Shown one piece after another: positions 48,113-61,150 of a stretch of 64,000 bases of DNA (positions within the stretch are counted from its first letter, which is position 1; every line of letters begins with the position of its first letter). The position numbers and the translations under genes are program-made. Source of the DNA: Magnolia sinica (Eukaryota > Streptophyta > Magnoliopsida > Magnoliales > Magnoliaceae); assembly GCF_029962835.1 (NCBI RefSeq), contig NC_080577.1, positions 2,480,001-2,544,000 on the forward strand, given 5' to 3'. Below the pieces are notes generated by a model. That model saw only the letters and a list, made by a program, of their open reading frames with translations, was not told the origin of the DNA and did no database searches.

Positions 48113-49382
48113 CTTTTGGGATTTATACAAATTAATGTATTTTTGTATAATGTGGAAACCGAAAAGTGCAAAATAATCAGAAATCAAGACAGGCTGAAGC
48201 ACGTCTGAAACGATGTCCTTAAAGCGTTATTTGCCCCTACTCAAGTGAATTGAGTATGCTGGTAGGTTACAGGCAAATAGTTTTTAGGATACGACGAGCC
48301 TGGTGTGGGTCTGCGTTCAACAAACACGAAGGCCCGCCAAATAAAACTCAATTACACGCTTTCTGGCAGTATTACAGTATAAAGGAAAAAATTTCAAAAG
48401 AAGAAGAAAAAAAGAGAAAAAGAGTTTTGACTTCTGCACAGGTCAGTTCAAATCTTCAGCTACTGGTTCAATTGAACCATTGTAGACCACACCGCTGGTT
48501 TGTTCTTCAAGCTAAGGTTTAAGCCTTGCTATGTTGCTGGAAATACTTGAATATATGAGTGAAGAAGGGCTGGCTGTCTCAGTTCGTATGGGTTTGCTGG
48601 AGTGAGTTGAGATGGTTTGGAAACCCATCCAGATCCTCCTTTTATAGGCTATGATGGCTAGGGAGTTATGGTCCAGAGACTTAAATTCCATTAAGCCATT
48701 TCTGGCTATTGGAAAACTAGCCGTTTTATGGCCGTTTTCTGACTGTTGTGCATGGACCATTAAGCTGCTGCATGCTAACTGTTGTGAGACAACGGCTAGC
48801 CGTTTTCTAGCTGTTGGGCCAGCCATGCAGCAGTTACAGCTGGACCCTGCACTAATGGCTCAGCTGTTACAGTTTCTGTTGCAATAGCTCTTTTAAGTCC
48901 CTCTATTTATACTGAGAGATTTCTCTCTCAATCCTTTAGTCTCTCTGCTAACTAGTCACCCGCCATAGCCACTTAGTCGCACCGCGACTCGCACACGTCT
49001 CGCTCCGGTTCGCTCAAGGTCGCGAAGTGTAAAGTGCGCCACTAGCGCCTCTACAGCCACACTGCCTCACATGCCCACGCCCTCGCACCGAGCCCGAGAC
49101 CGAGACCGAGACAGAGTCCGAGTCCGAGCCCGTGCCCGTGCCTGAGCGCGAGCGCGCACGCGGGTACGCACTGGAACATGTAAGGTCCATAGTCCACGGA
49201 CTAGGTAGGTAAATATTATAATACTCTACATCCTTTATATAAACCACAGGTTTTTCTCCTCTTTTCCATGTAGGACTATTTTCCAAAACCCGCAGAAAAG
49301 TGTTTTTTCAAAATAACTTTTTATATTATATATTATTTTATTATTAAAATATATTTTATTAAAATCAATATTTTTTGCAACA
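48113..49382 (-). repeat. 3' LTR of the Ty1/copia element
   Basis: On the - strand it starts TGTTGCAAAAAATATTG right after the purine tract AAGTGGGGGAT. It includes a GA/GC-rich hexamer-like stretch (about 49082-49150, CCGAGACCGAGACAGAG). About 900 bp matches the other LTR. Confidence 0.85.
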
Positions 49383-49395
49383 ATCCCCCACTTGA
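49383..49395 (-). other. polypurine tract of the Ty1/copia element
   Basis: On the - strand, AAGTGGGGGATTG is the canonical primer for plus-strand DNA, abutting the LTR start. It fixes the LTR edge at 49382. Confidence 0.8.
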
Positions 49396-49926
49396 TTTTA
49401 TAAAATTATTTTCTCGGTTAAACAATACTGCCAGAATAATCAGCTTATATGCATAAAGAAAGATATCTTTCGATTTTAATCTTTCCTTAGTGTAAGTATT
49501 TCAAAACTCTGTCGAAATGACTGGTAGCCGCAGCTTTGAACCAGTTATTCCTAAATAACAGAATTGAAAATACCACACACATATTCGTTATGTGTTTGTT
49601 AGAGTTTCCACAATCTTGCTCAGCACAATTAATGGCCATGTGCTTATCCTAATTCGTGAACGATCCCGAGAGAAAACTCCTAACTCTCATGAGAGACGGC
49701 ACCATCTCTACGTTCATATAGGTGAAATCCTTCCAGTGTCTCCGTTACTATAAGATACTTGTCCTTATAGACTGGATTTCATTAAGAGTTCTAAGACTCA
49801 ACCCTCTATCGTAACGCTCAACACTTATCTATTATGGATGAGGTTTTATAATTTAGTGCTGAAAACTTTCCACATATCAGTGACTTGTTCTTACCCATTA
49901 AACCCAAAATTAGAGATTTTCTGACT

Positions 49927-52900
49927 TTAGGTTGGGTTACCATCACTGGTGGAACTTTGGTTGAAGAGTTTCAACCCCATCCCTCTAGATGTAGCCTTTA
50001 CTACCTCTCTCGGTAGAGGTTTAGTGAAAGGATCTGCCAGGTTATTGCTTGATTTCACATAAGAAATAGCAATGATTCCATCTCGAATCAATTGTCTGAC
50101 ATAATCATGTCGAAGACTAATATGTCTAAACTTACCATCATAAGTGCCGCTATAGGCTCTAGATAATGTGGCTTTACTATCACAATGTAGTGACACAGCC
50201 GATATGGGCTTTATACAGAAACGAATTTCTAATAGAAGATCCCTTAGCCACTCAGCCTCTTTGCCTGTTGCAGCCAGGGCTATAAATTCAGACTCCATAG
50301 TCGAATGCATTATGCAAGTCTGTTTCTTGGATCCCCAAGATACTTGTTATCTCTTGTGAATACCCACCCTGTAGTAGACTTGTTGTCCCCTGCACTCGAT
50401 ATCCAGCTCGCATCGGTATATCCTTCCAATACGGTAGAAAACTCTGAATAAAATAGTCCTAAGTCTTTGGTTGCTTTTAAGTAACCAAGGACTCTACTTA
50501 TTGCATTCCAGTGTTCAGTACTAGGGTTACTAGTAAACCTACTAAGTTTACTCACAGCATATGCGATATCAGGTCTAGTGCATTACATAACATACATAAG
50601 ACTCCCTATAGCACTCGCATATTCTAATTGTGCAACTATTCTTCCAGTATTTTCTTTTAGCTTGATACTTGGATCAAATGGGGTCTTTGCTTCTTTTATA
50701 TTTAGATGGGTAAACTTGTTTAGTAACTTCTCAATATAATGAGATTGACACAAAGCATAACTCCCACAATATTTTTTAACTTTGATACCAAGAATGGTAT
50801 CAACTTGTCTAAGATCCTTCATTTTAAATACGGAAGATAGAAACTTTTTTGTTTCAGTTACATCTTCTATTTTATTATTTATTATTAACATGTCATTAAC
50901 ATACAGACAAATAATAACAATATAACTACCATCTACTTTAGAATATATGCATTTGTCAGCTACATTATGCATGAAACCATGAGAAAGTATTTTGGAATCA
51001 AACTTCTCATGTCACTGTTTTGGTGCTTATTTTAATCCATATAATGATTTGACTAATCTACATACTTTGTTTTCATTTCCTAGTAGAACGAATCCTTCAG
51101 GTTGTTCCATGTATACCTTCTCGTTGAGGTCACCATTCAGGAATGCAGTCTTTACATCCATTTGGTGGATGTGAAGATGATGTATTGAAGCTAGCGCAAA
51201 TAATATTCTGATGGATGTTATCCTAGCTACATGAGAGTATGTGTCAAAGTAATCTATCTATTCTTTTTGTCTAAAATCCTTAGCTACTAGTCGAGTTTTA
51301 AAGGTTTGGATAGTCCCATCAGTGTGATATTTCTTTCTAAGTACCCACTAATAACCTATAGGTCTAGAACCTGGAGGTAAGTTAACTAGTTCCCATATTT
51401 GATTTGATAGTATGGATTCCATTTCATCATTTATAGCTTCTTTCCAGAAAGTTAAGTCTCTAGAGGATATGACCTCTTTATATGTTTTAGAATCATCTTC
51501 TATAGTCATTACTATAGGTATTTTTCTTATAACATTTTCTCTATCTCCTTATACAAGATGAAAAATGACACGTTGTGAGTCTATATAGTCATCTCCTAGA
51601 CTCTTCTCTATTCTTGTTCTTTGACTCCTACAAGGCTCAATAGAAGCTTCCACTATCTGTGGAGCTGTGCTATCTGGTTCTTTGTTAGGAGTTTAGATTT
51701 CATTATCCTTTGACTCCAAAGATAGTGAGTTCTCAAAGAACTCAACATATCTTGATTCTATTATTGTATTAGACTCTATGTCTAGAAGTCTATAAGCTTT
51801 ACTATATTGTGCATACCCTACGAAGGCGCATTTAATAACTCTTGGTCTTAACTTAGTTCTTTTTGGATCAGGGGTTATACAATATGCAAGACACCCCCAC
51901 ACTTTTAGATATCCTAGGTCAGGTTTTCTACCTCTCCATGTTTCATATGGAGATATTTTATATTTTTTAGATGGAATTCTGTTTATTATATGGCATGCTG
52001 CAAGCAGTGCCTCTCCTCATAAACTTAGTGGCAACTTTGCTCTTATCAGCATTGAGTTGACCATTTCTACTAATGTTCTATTCTTCCTTTCAGCTATTCC
52101 GTTTAGTTGAGGTGTGTATGGCGTTGTACATTTATGTATCAGTCCATGTTCTTCACAGAAGTTATCAAATTCATTGGAGAAGTATTCTCCTCCTCTATCG
52201 CTACGGAGAATTTTTATCTTCTTATTCAGTTGATTCTCTACTTCTGCTTTATATATTTTAAACATGTTTAATGTTTCATCTTTGCTCTTTAATAGGTACA
52301 CATACACATACCTATAGCAATCATCTATAAAGGTTATGAAGTACCGTTTACCTCCACGAGTAAGAATGCCGTTTAACTCACAGATGTCACTGTGCACAAG
52401 ATTCAATACTTGAGACGATCTTTCAACACTTGGAAAATGTTTCTTTGTCATTTTGGATCTTATGCACACTTCACATTTTTCGGTTTCATTATCTGTGTAT
52501 GAGATTAAACCATTCTTAGCCATGAACTTCAAGGTACTATACCCTATATGGGCTAGTCTATCATGCCACAATCCAGCAGATTCAACCATATACGCAGAAG
52601 TGCTACTTTCATTCAGAAAAAACTTAACCATTCCGTTACAAGCATATCCCTTTCCGACAAAATTTTCATTTTTGGACAGAATCAGTTTACCTGACTCATG
52701 CACTACCCGTATGCCTGATTTTCCCAGAAGATCCCTAGAAACTAAGTTTCGCCTCATGTCTGGGACGTGCAGTACATTAGTTAGAATCACTTTCTTTCCA
52801 GAGGTGAATATCAGTTCGAAAGTTCCTTTGCCGACGACCTTCGATCGGACTTCATTACCCATTTGGACTTCTTGACCATCGGTCAATTCCTCATAGGTTT

Positions 52901-53871
52901 TGAAGGCTGATTTGTCGTAGCACATGTACGGTAGTGGCAGTATCATACCACCAACCTAGAACTTTGCCTTGGATGGTATTCACCTCAGTGATCATAGCCA
53001 CGATATCGCCTTCTTCTACTGAACTTGCCTTTTTTTTTAGATTTGCGATAGCGGCATACTCGAGCATAGTGCCCGATTTTTCCACAGACATGGCATGGGC
53101 CCTTGAACTTTCCGTTATTCCTTTGGGTGTTCTTCTTGAATTTCCCTTTATTAGGTTTCAGAGAATCATCCTTCTCGGGATGTTTGTTATTGGTGTTTTC
53201 TACAGCATGTACCTTGGACGAGGTATTCCCATTATCATTTTTTCTATCACGGTTACGGGATTCTTCCTCAATCCTGAGGTATTTCTGAATTTGTTCCAGT
53301 GTGTAGTCCTTGGTTTTATGCAGCAACTTCTTTCTATAGTCTTTCACATCGGAGGAAACTTTGTGATAATAGCCCCGACTTAGAATGATTTAGGAAGATC
53401 AATCTTAATGACTTTAATTTTGTTTACTATTAGCCGCAATTCTTGGATTTGACCTAGCAACCATTTGTTATCTACCATATTATAGTCGAAGTACTTGGCT
53501 ATCAGGAACTTGTTGGTACCTTCTTTTTTAGCTTTGTATTTGAACTCAAGGGTGGTCCAAATTTCTTTTGCAGACGATGTTTGTGTGTACAGATCGTACA
53601 GGCGGTCGGAGAGAGCGTTCAGAATGTGTCCTCGACATAAGAGTTCGTCTTCGACTTTTTTAATGCGGGCAGCTACTTGTTCAAGTGTGTCGTTGTTAGA
53701 TGCTTCAGGTAGTGCTTGCAAATTTGGATCTAATCTGTAATAGATCTTCAGCGCCATCAGGAGAAATTTCAGCTTGTCTTGCCATCTTGTAAAATTGGTT
53801 CCATCGAACCGATCAAGACATATCAAGTCCTGATTCATCAACTTGATAGATGAAACACTGTCGGCTTCCAT
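49927..53871 (-). pseudogene. gag-pol remains of the Ty1/copia element
   Basis: The parts read on the - strand are as follows. Gag starts MEADSVSSIKLMNQD (about 53380-53871) and has a CHVCGKIGHYARVC knuckle near 53060-53110. Integrase lies at about 52017-52750 (LWHDRLAHIGYSTLKFM and RSDRGGEYFSNEF). Reverse transcriptase lies at about 50583-51900 (IICLYVNDMLI region). RNase H lies at about 49927-50310 (STMESEFIALA, NLADPFTKPL). The + strand ORFs here are shadows. It is a fossil. Confidence 0.9.
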
Positions 53872-53892
53872 CAGAAAAATAACGCTTTAAGA

Positions 53893-54850
53893 TTTTTGGG
53901 ATTTATACAGATTAATGTATTTCTGTATAATGTGGAAACCGAAAAGTGTAAAATAATCAGAAATCAAGACAGGCTGAAGCACGTCTGAAACGCTGTCCTT
54001 AAAGCGTTATTTGCCCCATACTCAAGTGAATTGAGTATGCTGATAGGTTACAAGCAAATAGCTTCTAGGATACGACGAGCCTGGTGTGGGTCTGCGTTCA
54101 GCAAACACGAAGGCCCACCAAATAGAACTCAATTACACGCTTTCTGGCATTATTACAGTATAAAGGAAAAAATTTCAAAAGAAGAAGAAAATAAGAGAAA
54201 AAGAGTTTTAACTTCTGCACAGGTCAGTTCAAATCTTCAGCCACTGGTTCAGTTGAACCGTTCTAGACCACACCGCTGGTCTGTTCTTCAAGCTAAGGTT
54301 TAAGTCTTGCTATGTTGCTGGAAACACTTGAATATATGAGTGAAGAAGGGCTGGCTGTCTCAGTTTGTATGGGTTTGCTGGAGTGAGTTGAGATGGTTTA
54401 GAAATCCATCCACGTCCTCCTTTTATAGGCTATGATGGCTAGGGGGTTATGGTCCAGAAACTTAAATTCCATTAAACAATTTCTGGCTGTTGGAAAACTA
54501 TCCGTTTTATGGCTGTTTTTTGACTGTTGTGCATGGACCATTAAGCTGCTGCATGCTAACTGTTGTGAGACAACAGCTAGCCGTTTTCTAGCTGTTGGGT
54601 CAACCATGCAGCAGTTACAGCTGGACCCTGCACTAATGGCCCAGCTGTTATAGTTTCTACTGCAATAGCTCTTTTCAGTCCCTCTATTTATACTGAGAGA
54701 TTTCTCTCTCAATCCTTTAGTCTCTCTGCTAACCAGCCACCCGCCATAGCCACTTAGTCGCACCGCGACTCGCACACGTCTCGCTCCGGTTTGCTCAAGG
54801 TCGCGAAGGAGCGACCCTTTGCGACACGATGCGGACGTGCGAAGTGCGTG
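53893..54850 (-). repeat. 5' LTR of the Ty1/copia element
   Basis: It matches 48113-49026 throughout (for example GGATACGACGAGCCTGGTGT and GGACCCTGCACTAATGGC). A foldback MITE follows directly at its outer side. Confidence 0.85.
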
Positions 54851-54869
54851 AAATCCAAAAATGATGTTG

Positions 54870-55260
54870 ATCCAACAGCCAAATAATGGAACCCAAAAAT
54901 AACGTTGATCCAAATCTCAAGTGGACCGCACAGTGTTGATTGAACGCCCAACATTAAAAACTTCTTCGGGGCCACGAAAGTTTTGGATCAAGCTGATATA
55001 TATTCTTTCCCTTCATCTAAGTCTATATGACGTTATCAACAAGATAAATGCCAAATAACCATTACAATAAGCCCTAGGAGGTTTTAATGGTGGACATTCA
55101 ATCACTAATGTTTTCCCATGGTGGGGTCCACTTAATATTTAGATATACCTAATTTTTAGGATTAAGCCCTAAAATTATCTTTCAAAATGTATGGATGGCG
55201 TGGATAAAACACATACATTATGGCGGGGTCCACATAACACCGACCACTAGCTACCTGTAC
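54870..55260. mobile_element. foldback MITE copy abutting the copia LTR
   Basis: It has AACGTTGATCCAAATCTCAA, TTTTGGATCAAGCTGATATA, and a right arm with GGTGGGGTCCACTTAATATT and GGATAAAACACATACATTAT. Confidence 0.75.
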
Positions 55261-55289
55261 GGTGACAGCGTCACTAGCCAAGCCGCGTC

Positions 55290-55480
55290 CCCAAAACGAA
55301 GAAGATCTGAATCTCAGGTAGACCATCCCACAGGAATCAGTAGTGATTGAATGCCCACCGTTAAAACTATCTATGGCCCACCGTAATGTTTATTTGCATC
55401 AAACATGTGGATAATGTTACACAGATTTGGAGCCCACAGGAAACAGTAGTGATTGAATGCCCACCGTTAAAACTAATTAC
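55290..55480. mobile_element. foldback MITE fragments
   Basis: Two short left-arm pieces carry the same CACAGGAA(T/A)CAGTAGTGATTG motif in direct orientation (about 55330 and 55437). Confidence 0.55.
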
Positions 55481-55489
55481 GGCTTAGAC

Positions 55490-57170
55490 TCAATTGGTCT
55501 TGACTTGAGCATGGAGCCCAAAGAAAATCTAGATTGCAGCTACCTCCCCTCAATTATATAATAATAATAGACACTTCCCTTCTATTTTTAATTATTATTG
55601 CAGATCTCCCCTCAGATACCTTCCATTGCGAGACTTGAGAGGAATTAATATGCCCTCCATTGGGTACAACTGTACAATCACATTAGATAGTTTGGGGCCT
55701 CTATGGTGTATGTTTGGACAATAATAGACAACCATGAAAATAGTCTAAATCTATGTGGTGGTCCACTTGATGGTTGGATTAACTTGGTTTTTTGTAGCGT
55801 CCCATTTTTATAGTGGGGTGACCTAGTTGAACAGTTGGCTGACAAACAAACATGAGGTGACCCCACATGTGTTTGCAACCATTTGGGGGTGAACAAACCA
55901 GACTGAGTCCTACTGAGTTCAGATCAACTCACATAAGATCGGACTCATCCAAGGCTCTACTAGTAGACATTGATTTCTTGCCTTGTGTATTTTCAGGTGA
56001 ATCCATCAAACTGTAGGGAGGTTATCTACAATAATGCAGAAATGAAGGACAGGCAGATTACAAATAAGGGGGAGGTAGGTAGATGCAATTAAACCAATAA
56101 AACATTAGCACCCAGTTCATTAATTGCCACCTCCAGTGCTGGGCACTTTTCTCTCAATAGTAATATCCTATTATATATTGTTACTTCAATTTTACTGGAA
56201 AAGGAAAGACAATAAGGCCCACTATATGCACCAATGATCCATACACCAACGGGTCCTTAAAAGGCAAGAAATGATCATACCCATATGTTTAAAATTGTTA
56301 GGATAAGTGGACCGTGGAATAAAAATCACTCACAGATCTTAGTTATTTGTACCCATATCTTTAAAAGTGTTAGGATTGTTTGATCACTTTTATTAATGTT
56401 CTGTGGCCCATTCATGGTCGTCTATAATGGATGAAGGGTTTGGATCATCATACTAGTTGGGTTGTGCCTTGAGAAACCAATATTACGTTGCCTTTTTTAC
56501 TTTAGTTAATACATGATACATTTATTTAGTCATTAATCATATTAATGTCTGGAACGTAAATATTCATGTTGGCTTTGGAAGGATTCCTCCGGCTGTACTT
56601 GGACACTTAAAATTGGATACAACGGCGGCTGCTAATACATGATGTTGGTTGCTTTATGTGAGAGGATTGACTAGGTTTTAAGATGGACGGTCTTCGCCAT
56701 TTAAAACTTCCTCAAGTTGGTATGCCTATCACTATTTTACATGAGAGTACGAGTGTGAGTGTGTCATGTATATATAAATAAATAAATTTATTAGGCTCAT
56801 GATTCCTTACATTGCTAAGATTAATTGCAAGTATTTGAATTGTGTGTTTAAAAAAAAAAAAACTTGTGAATGCACTAGCTCTAATGACTCCCTAGACTTA
56901 AGGAAGTGTGGATGAAGAAATTTTGATTGAATGTGCTCAAGCTTTCTCTACAAGTTTACCGTGTAATTGATAGAAGTGAATGTGGCTGGGCACAGACATT
57001 TAGGGCCTATTTGGAATTGTGTATAGTATTGTATTGTATTGTATTTGGGTACTGTTCATGTATACATTAGACGGTTTTCAAAATACATCCAAATCAAGCA
57101 AATACTAATCAATGTTTGAATTGTAGGTATTGGTAGACATAGTATACAATACCTTATATATATATCAATG
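55490..57170. other. no gene recognised
   Basis: Features noted are AT-rich sequence, an A-run near 56850 and (TATTG)n at about 57030-57045. No coding region or transposon ends are found. Confidence 0.45.
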
Positions 57171-57172
57171 TT

Positions 57173-57751
57173 TTGATAGGATGTATTAAAACTGAGTACT
57201 GTACAATCATACAAATTTCAACTCTACCAGTACGAATGGTCAACCCACGTTTGGGTAGCAACCCACCTGTGATATGTGGACCCCTAAACCCTAATCTACC
57301 CATCTTCGGTGCAAAATCTCAAGGACGGTCGATGACGAATCCGATGATGGATGAATTTGATGGAAACCGTGGGTCCGTCGGTGCACATCTTGCTTCACTT
57401 CCGAAGCTAACAACCTCAGATGCAATGCCATTAAGAGGCAGCAATTCTCCAAGTTGGGGTGATGGAATTGGATTGAATGATGGTGATCAAGGTCATTTGA
57501 AGACTGTCAATGAGAATTATGGGAATCCACAGCAGGTTAATAGCTGCAAGATGAACGTCACAGCATCGTCGTGTGATTTTCATATAGAGAAAGGGGCAGA
57601 GAATGCATCTTCAAGAGGTGAAGGTATGGTGGATTCATGGATCTATTCTTCTGATGAGAACAAGATAGAGCAAGCAATAGAGCATAGGAAAAAGAAAAAG
57701 AAAAAAGAAAAAAGAGGAGATGTTCGTCCACTTCGTTTTGCACCATCATAA
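57173..57751 (+). CDS. unidentified 192-residue ORF, possibly a gene fragment
   Basis: The frame is open for 192 codons, the longest in the window outside transposons, minisatellites and dirigent genes. A second in-frame ATG lies at 57236 (MVNPRLGSNPPVICGPLNPN). Its composition is protein-like: a Pro/Asn-rich N-terminal part, an acidic Ser-rich middle (SNSPSWGDGIGLNDGD), then SSCDFHIEKGAENASSRGEG and a Lys-rich end (HRKKKKKKEKRG). I recognise no domain. It could be an internal exon of a transcription-factor-like gene, since the following sequence has a TTCTACAG acceptor-like site at 57781. The last 200 bp is repeated downstream. No promoter or other exons were found, so it may be a captured fragment. 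Confidence 0.3.
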   Translation: MIGCIKTEYCTIIQISTLPVRMVNPRLGSNPPVICGPLNPNLPIFGAKSQGRSMTNPMMDEFDGNRGSVGAHLASLPKLTTSDAMPLRGSNSPSWGDGIGLNDGDQGHLKTVNENYGNPQQVNSCKMNVTASSCDFHIEKGAENASSRGEGMVDSWIYSSDENKIEQAIEHRKKKKKKEKRGDVRPLRFAPS

Positions 57752-57982
57752 CTATAAAAATGCAATACTCTTTATTATTCTTCTACAGCAGGTTAGTAGC
57801 TGCAAGATAAACTTCACGGCATCGTCGTTTGATTTCCATACAGAGAGAGGGGCAAAGAATGCATCTTCAAGAGGTGAAGGTATGGTGGATTCATGGATCT
57901 GTTCTTCTAATTAGAACAAGATAGAGCAAGCAATGTAGCATAGGAAAAAAAGAAAAAGAAAAAAGAGGAGATGTTGGTCCAC
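57531..57982. repeat. tandem duplication of ~200 bp (57531-57731 and 57787-57982)
   Basis: The two copies share AGCAGGTTA(A/G)TAGCTGCAAG, then GAATGCATCTTCAAGAGGTG and the AAAAAGAAAAAAGAGGAGATG end, at about 88-90% identity by eye. The first copy is inside the open frame. The second copy's frame is closed soon after CTCTTCTAATTAG. Confidence 0.85.
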
Positions 57983-58275
57983 TACCGTTGAAAGCTTCCC
58001 GGGCCACAGAAGTTTTTGGTCAAGCTGATATTTTTGTTTTCCTTTCATCCATGTCTCTCTGATCTTATGAACGGGTTAGATGACAAATAAACATCACTGT
58101 GGGCCCTAGGATGGTTTCAATGGTGGACATCATTACACCCTATTTCCTATAGTGTGTGCACTTAAGCTTTGGGCATCCTTTAATTTTGGACTCTGACCTA
58201 AAATGAGCTGAAAAATTAGATGAACGGCGTGGATAAAGTACATACATCACGGTGGACCCCACAGAGTTTATTCAG
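57975..58275. mobile_element. foldback MITE copy, left arm shortened
   Basis: It has CTACCGTTGAAAGCTTCCCG, TTTTGGTCAAGCTGATATTT, and a right arm ending ACGGCGTGGATAAAGTACAT and GGTGGACCCC. Confidence 0.7.
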
Positions 58276-58279
58276 CAGG

Positions 58280-59640
58280 CGATAGCGTGCGAAGTTACTC
58301 AGCACGCAATCCGCATCCATAAAGATGCGTGTGGAGTGGTTGTATCATGCATGTGGGGTTAGAAAATTTCATGATGGCCTGAGTAGTGGGTCGGAAGCAA
58401 AGGTGTGAATAGAAAATAGCAATAGAAGATTTACAGTATCTCGATGAGACATAGGTTCTCATGATGGCACACGTGGACCCTTGGTTCAGTTATCCATTCC
58501 ATCGATCCGATGGGCCCCTCCGTGGATTGGATTCCCAAAAAGCTTCCACATTGCACGATACTAACCTTTTGATCGATTAGGAATAGAAAAAATAAAAGTG
58601 ATGCTCCACATCCAATATAAAACAGGCCAAAGATTGAATGGATGTTTTCTTCAAACTGGGAGAATTTTAAGTAATTCCCCAAAAAAGTAGGGCCCATCAG
58701 GTTAACGGTCTGGATTGCTGGGCCATAGTGCAGAAATCAAGTGCCCTCAGCAAAACCGCACTCCACTGTAGCCGATGGCTCTATAATTTCTCCGTGGGGA
58801 GTAATTTGATACTCTGGCTGTGTATAGTACTTGATACGCAGGCAGTTAGAAATCATACAAATTAAACCGGTTAAATTAGGGAAACAACTTTCTTCAAGGA
58901 GAATGCCAAAGTTCAGATTTGTTGAGCAATTTTAACTTCTGATTTGAGGACACTTGTTTGGTGAAATTAGACCATTGGATATTCTCCATTATCTACCGTT
59001 CAATGTCTACTAACCTGATTCAATCAAATAATTGTAATTACTAGGTCATGATACGACTAACTTTTTAATTTGAATTGTTTGTATGATGTATGTACAATTT
59101 TAAAGTAATTTCTAAGTGCCTGCAAATCATATATCACCCGTATTCAAAGTTTCTCTTCCACTTTGCCCATTGAAAGGACAATGAAATGATATGATACCTT
59201 GGAAGCCAAGAATCACTATTAGTAATTCATGGTATTATGCTTCAATACAAGCATCGTAATTAAATAGAAGGTCTCAAGTCCAACTGGCTGGACCACAAGC
59301 TACAGTCCACTGAGCCAATAGCACTCAACATATTAAGTGAATACAAAATCCAACCGTCGAATAGGTTGGCTCCACCAAGAAGATCAAATTACATAAAAAT
59401 CAGCCATAAATACTAACCAAGTGGGCCACAATTCGATTTTACTATTTATCAATGGCTAGAAATTATTGTTTGTGGTGTAGCCCAGATGAGTGGATGTTAT
59501 TGATTTTTACACTTGGTAGTGGAAGCAACCTATTTGAAGGTTTAGATGTAATATGCAAATAACAGGTTGGAAGTTATTTACTGGATATGGACAGTCATTT
59601 GTGGTCCAACCGACTGGACTGCAGACCTTCTCGTCATACA
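58280..59640. other. upstream region of the third dirigent gene, no other gene
   Basis: No coding region is recognised. Short ORFs (58431-58697 -, 59507-59818 -) are without family. The second overlaps the dirigent gene and is a shadow. Confidence 0.5.
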
Positions 59641-59646
59641 AAACCC

Positions 59647-59656
59647 CATATATATT
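59647..59656 (+). promoter_or_regulatory. TATA box of the third dirigent gene
   Basis: CATATATATT lies 47-56 bp upstream of the ATG, implying a short leader. It is unlike the TATAAATAG promoters of the tandem pair, so this gene has an independent promoter. Confidence 0.6.
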
Positions 59657-59660
59657 GTGA

Positions 59661-60278
<618 letters not shown>

Positions 60279-60366
60279 TTTTTTATGATTTTGGTATTTG
60301 GTTTATTAGCCTTTGGTGGTTTTTGTCTAATTTAAATGGTGATTAGACATTAACTTTTGTGTAATT

Positions 60367-60372
60367 AATAAA
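60367..60372 (+). terminator. polyadenylation signal of the third dirigent gene
   Basis: AATAAA lies 89 bp past the stop codon, a usual plant distance, and is preceded by T/G-rich sequence. Confidence 0.6.
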
Positions 60373-60603
60373 ACGGGTTTGAGGTGAAACCTCTCTCTTT
60401 GGTTTGTGTAAGAAATGTCTTTGTTTGGTTTGAAATTTTCGGTATTTTCAGTTGTTGGTTTTTCTTTCTTTCTCTCCCAACGCGATTCAAGCCATAACAT
60501 TGTAAAAGAAGATGCTTCCCTGTGAGTGAAATGTGTAAAATGCCTTCACTTATTATTTTCTTTGAAAGGTGATATAGTCAACAGATTGTGGCCCCCTGTC
60601 GTT

Positions 60604-60604
<1 letters not shown>

Positions 60605-60635
<31 letters not shown>
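60605..60635. repeat. T-homopolymer
   Basis: About 27-28 T in a row, at the left edge of a foldback MITE. Confidence 0.9.
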
Positions 60636-60640
<5 letters not shown>

Positions 60641-60649
60641 TCTAAACGA

Positions 60650-60925
60650 ATGCAACGTAATGTATGGTTTCTATCCACACCGTTAATCCATTTTTACCTA
60701 TCATTTTAGAATATGGCTCCAAAACTGAGGCAGATCCAGGACACAGGTGAACCACACAATGGGGATTAAACTCTTACCGTTAAAAAATTCTAGGGGCCAC
60801 AGAAGTTTTTGATCGTGCTGATGTTTGTATTTTCCCTTCGTCCAGGTCCATGTAATTTTATGAATAGGTTAGATGGAAAATAAACATAGATAAAACGTAT
60901 ACATCACGGTGGCCACTCAAAGCTC
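60650..60925. mobile_element. foldback MITE copy, right arm mostly lost
   Basis: It has CTATCCACACCGTTAATCCA, CAGGTGAACCACACAATGGG, TTTTTGATCGTGCTGATGTT, and then directly GATAAAACGTATACATCACG. Confidence 0.65.
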
Positions 60926-60954
60926 CTGCCGTTCCCAGCCGGAGACAGGGGTAG

Positions 60955-61150
60955 GACGCAATCCGCGTTCCATCTAACCCGTCCAAACTGTCAAGATCGT
61001 TCATAGAAGATAGGACCATCTGATTTCTGTGGGTTTTATGAAAGATGATTAGACTAGATCTAATGGACGGACCAGATTGGCAATGAGAAAGATGACAAGT
61101 CCTAGTGCAACGGCGTGCATGGTAAGGTTTCCACACACACATCCCAGGAG
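60955..61150. mobile_element. TTGCATTTGGAC-family MITE, diverged
   Basis: The right part matches the dirigent-unit MITE (GATCTAATGGACGGACCAGA, then GTCCTAGTGCAACGGCGTGC and ATGGTAAGG). The left terminal part is missing. Confidence 0.5.

Larger units (their letters stand above)
48113..54850 (-). mobile_element. Ty1/copia LTR retroelement, broken
   Basis: On the - strand the order is LTR, gag with a CCHC knuckle, protease, integrase, reverse transcriptase, RNase H, polypurine tract, LTR. Integrase before reverse transcriptase is diagnostic of Ty1/copia. LTRs differ by about 5% by eye over 420 bp compared, so the insertion is perhaps a few million years old at usual plant rates. The coding region holds several breaks. 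I could not fix a target duplication. Confidence 0.9.
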
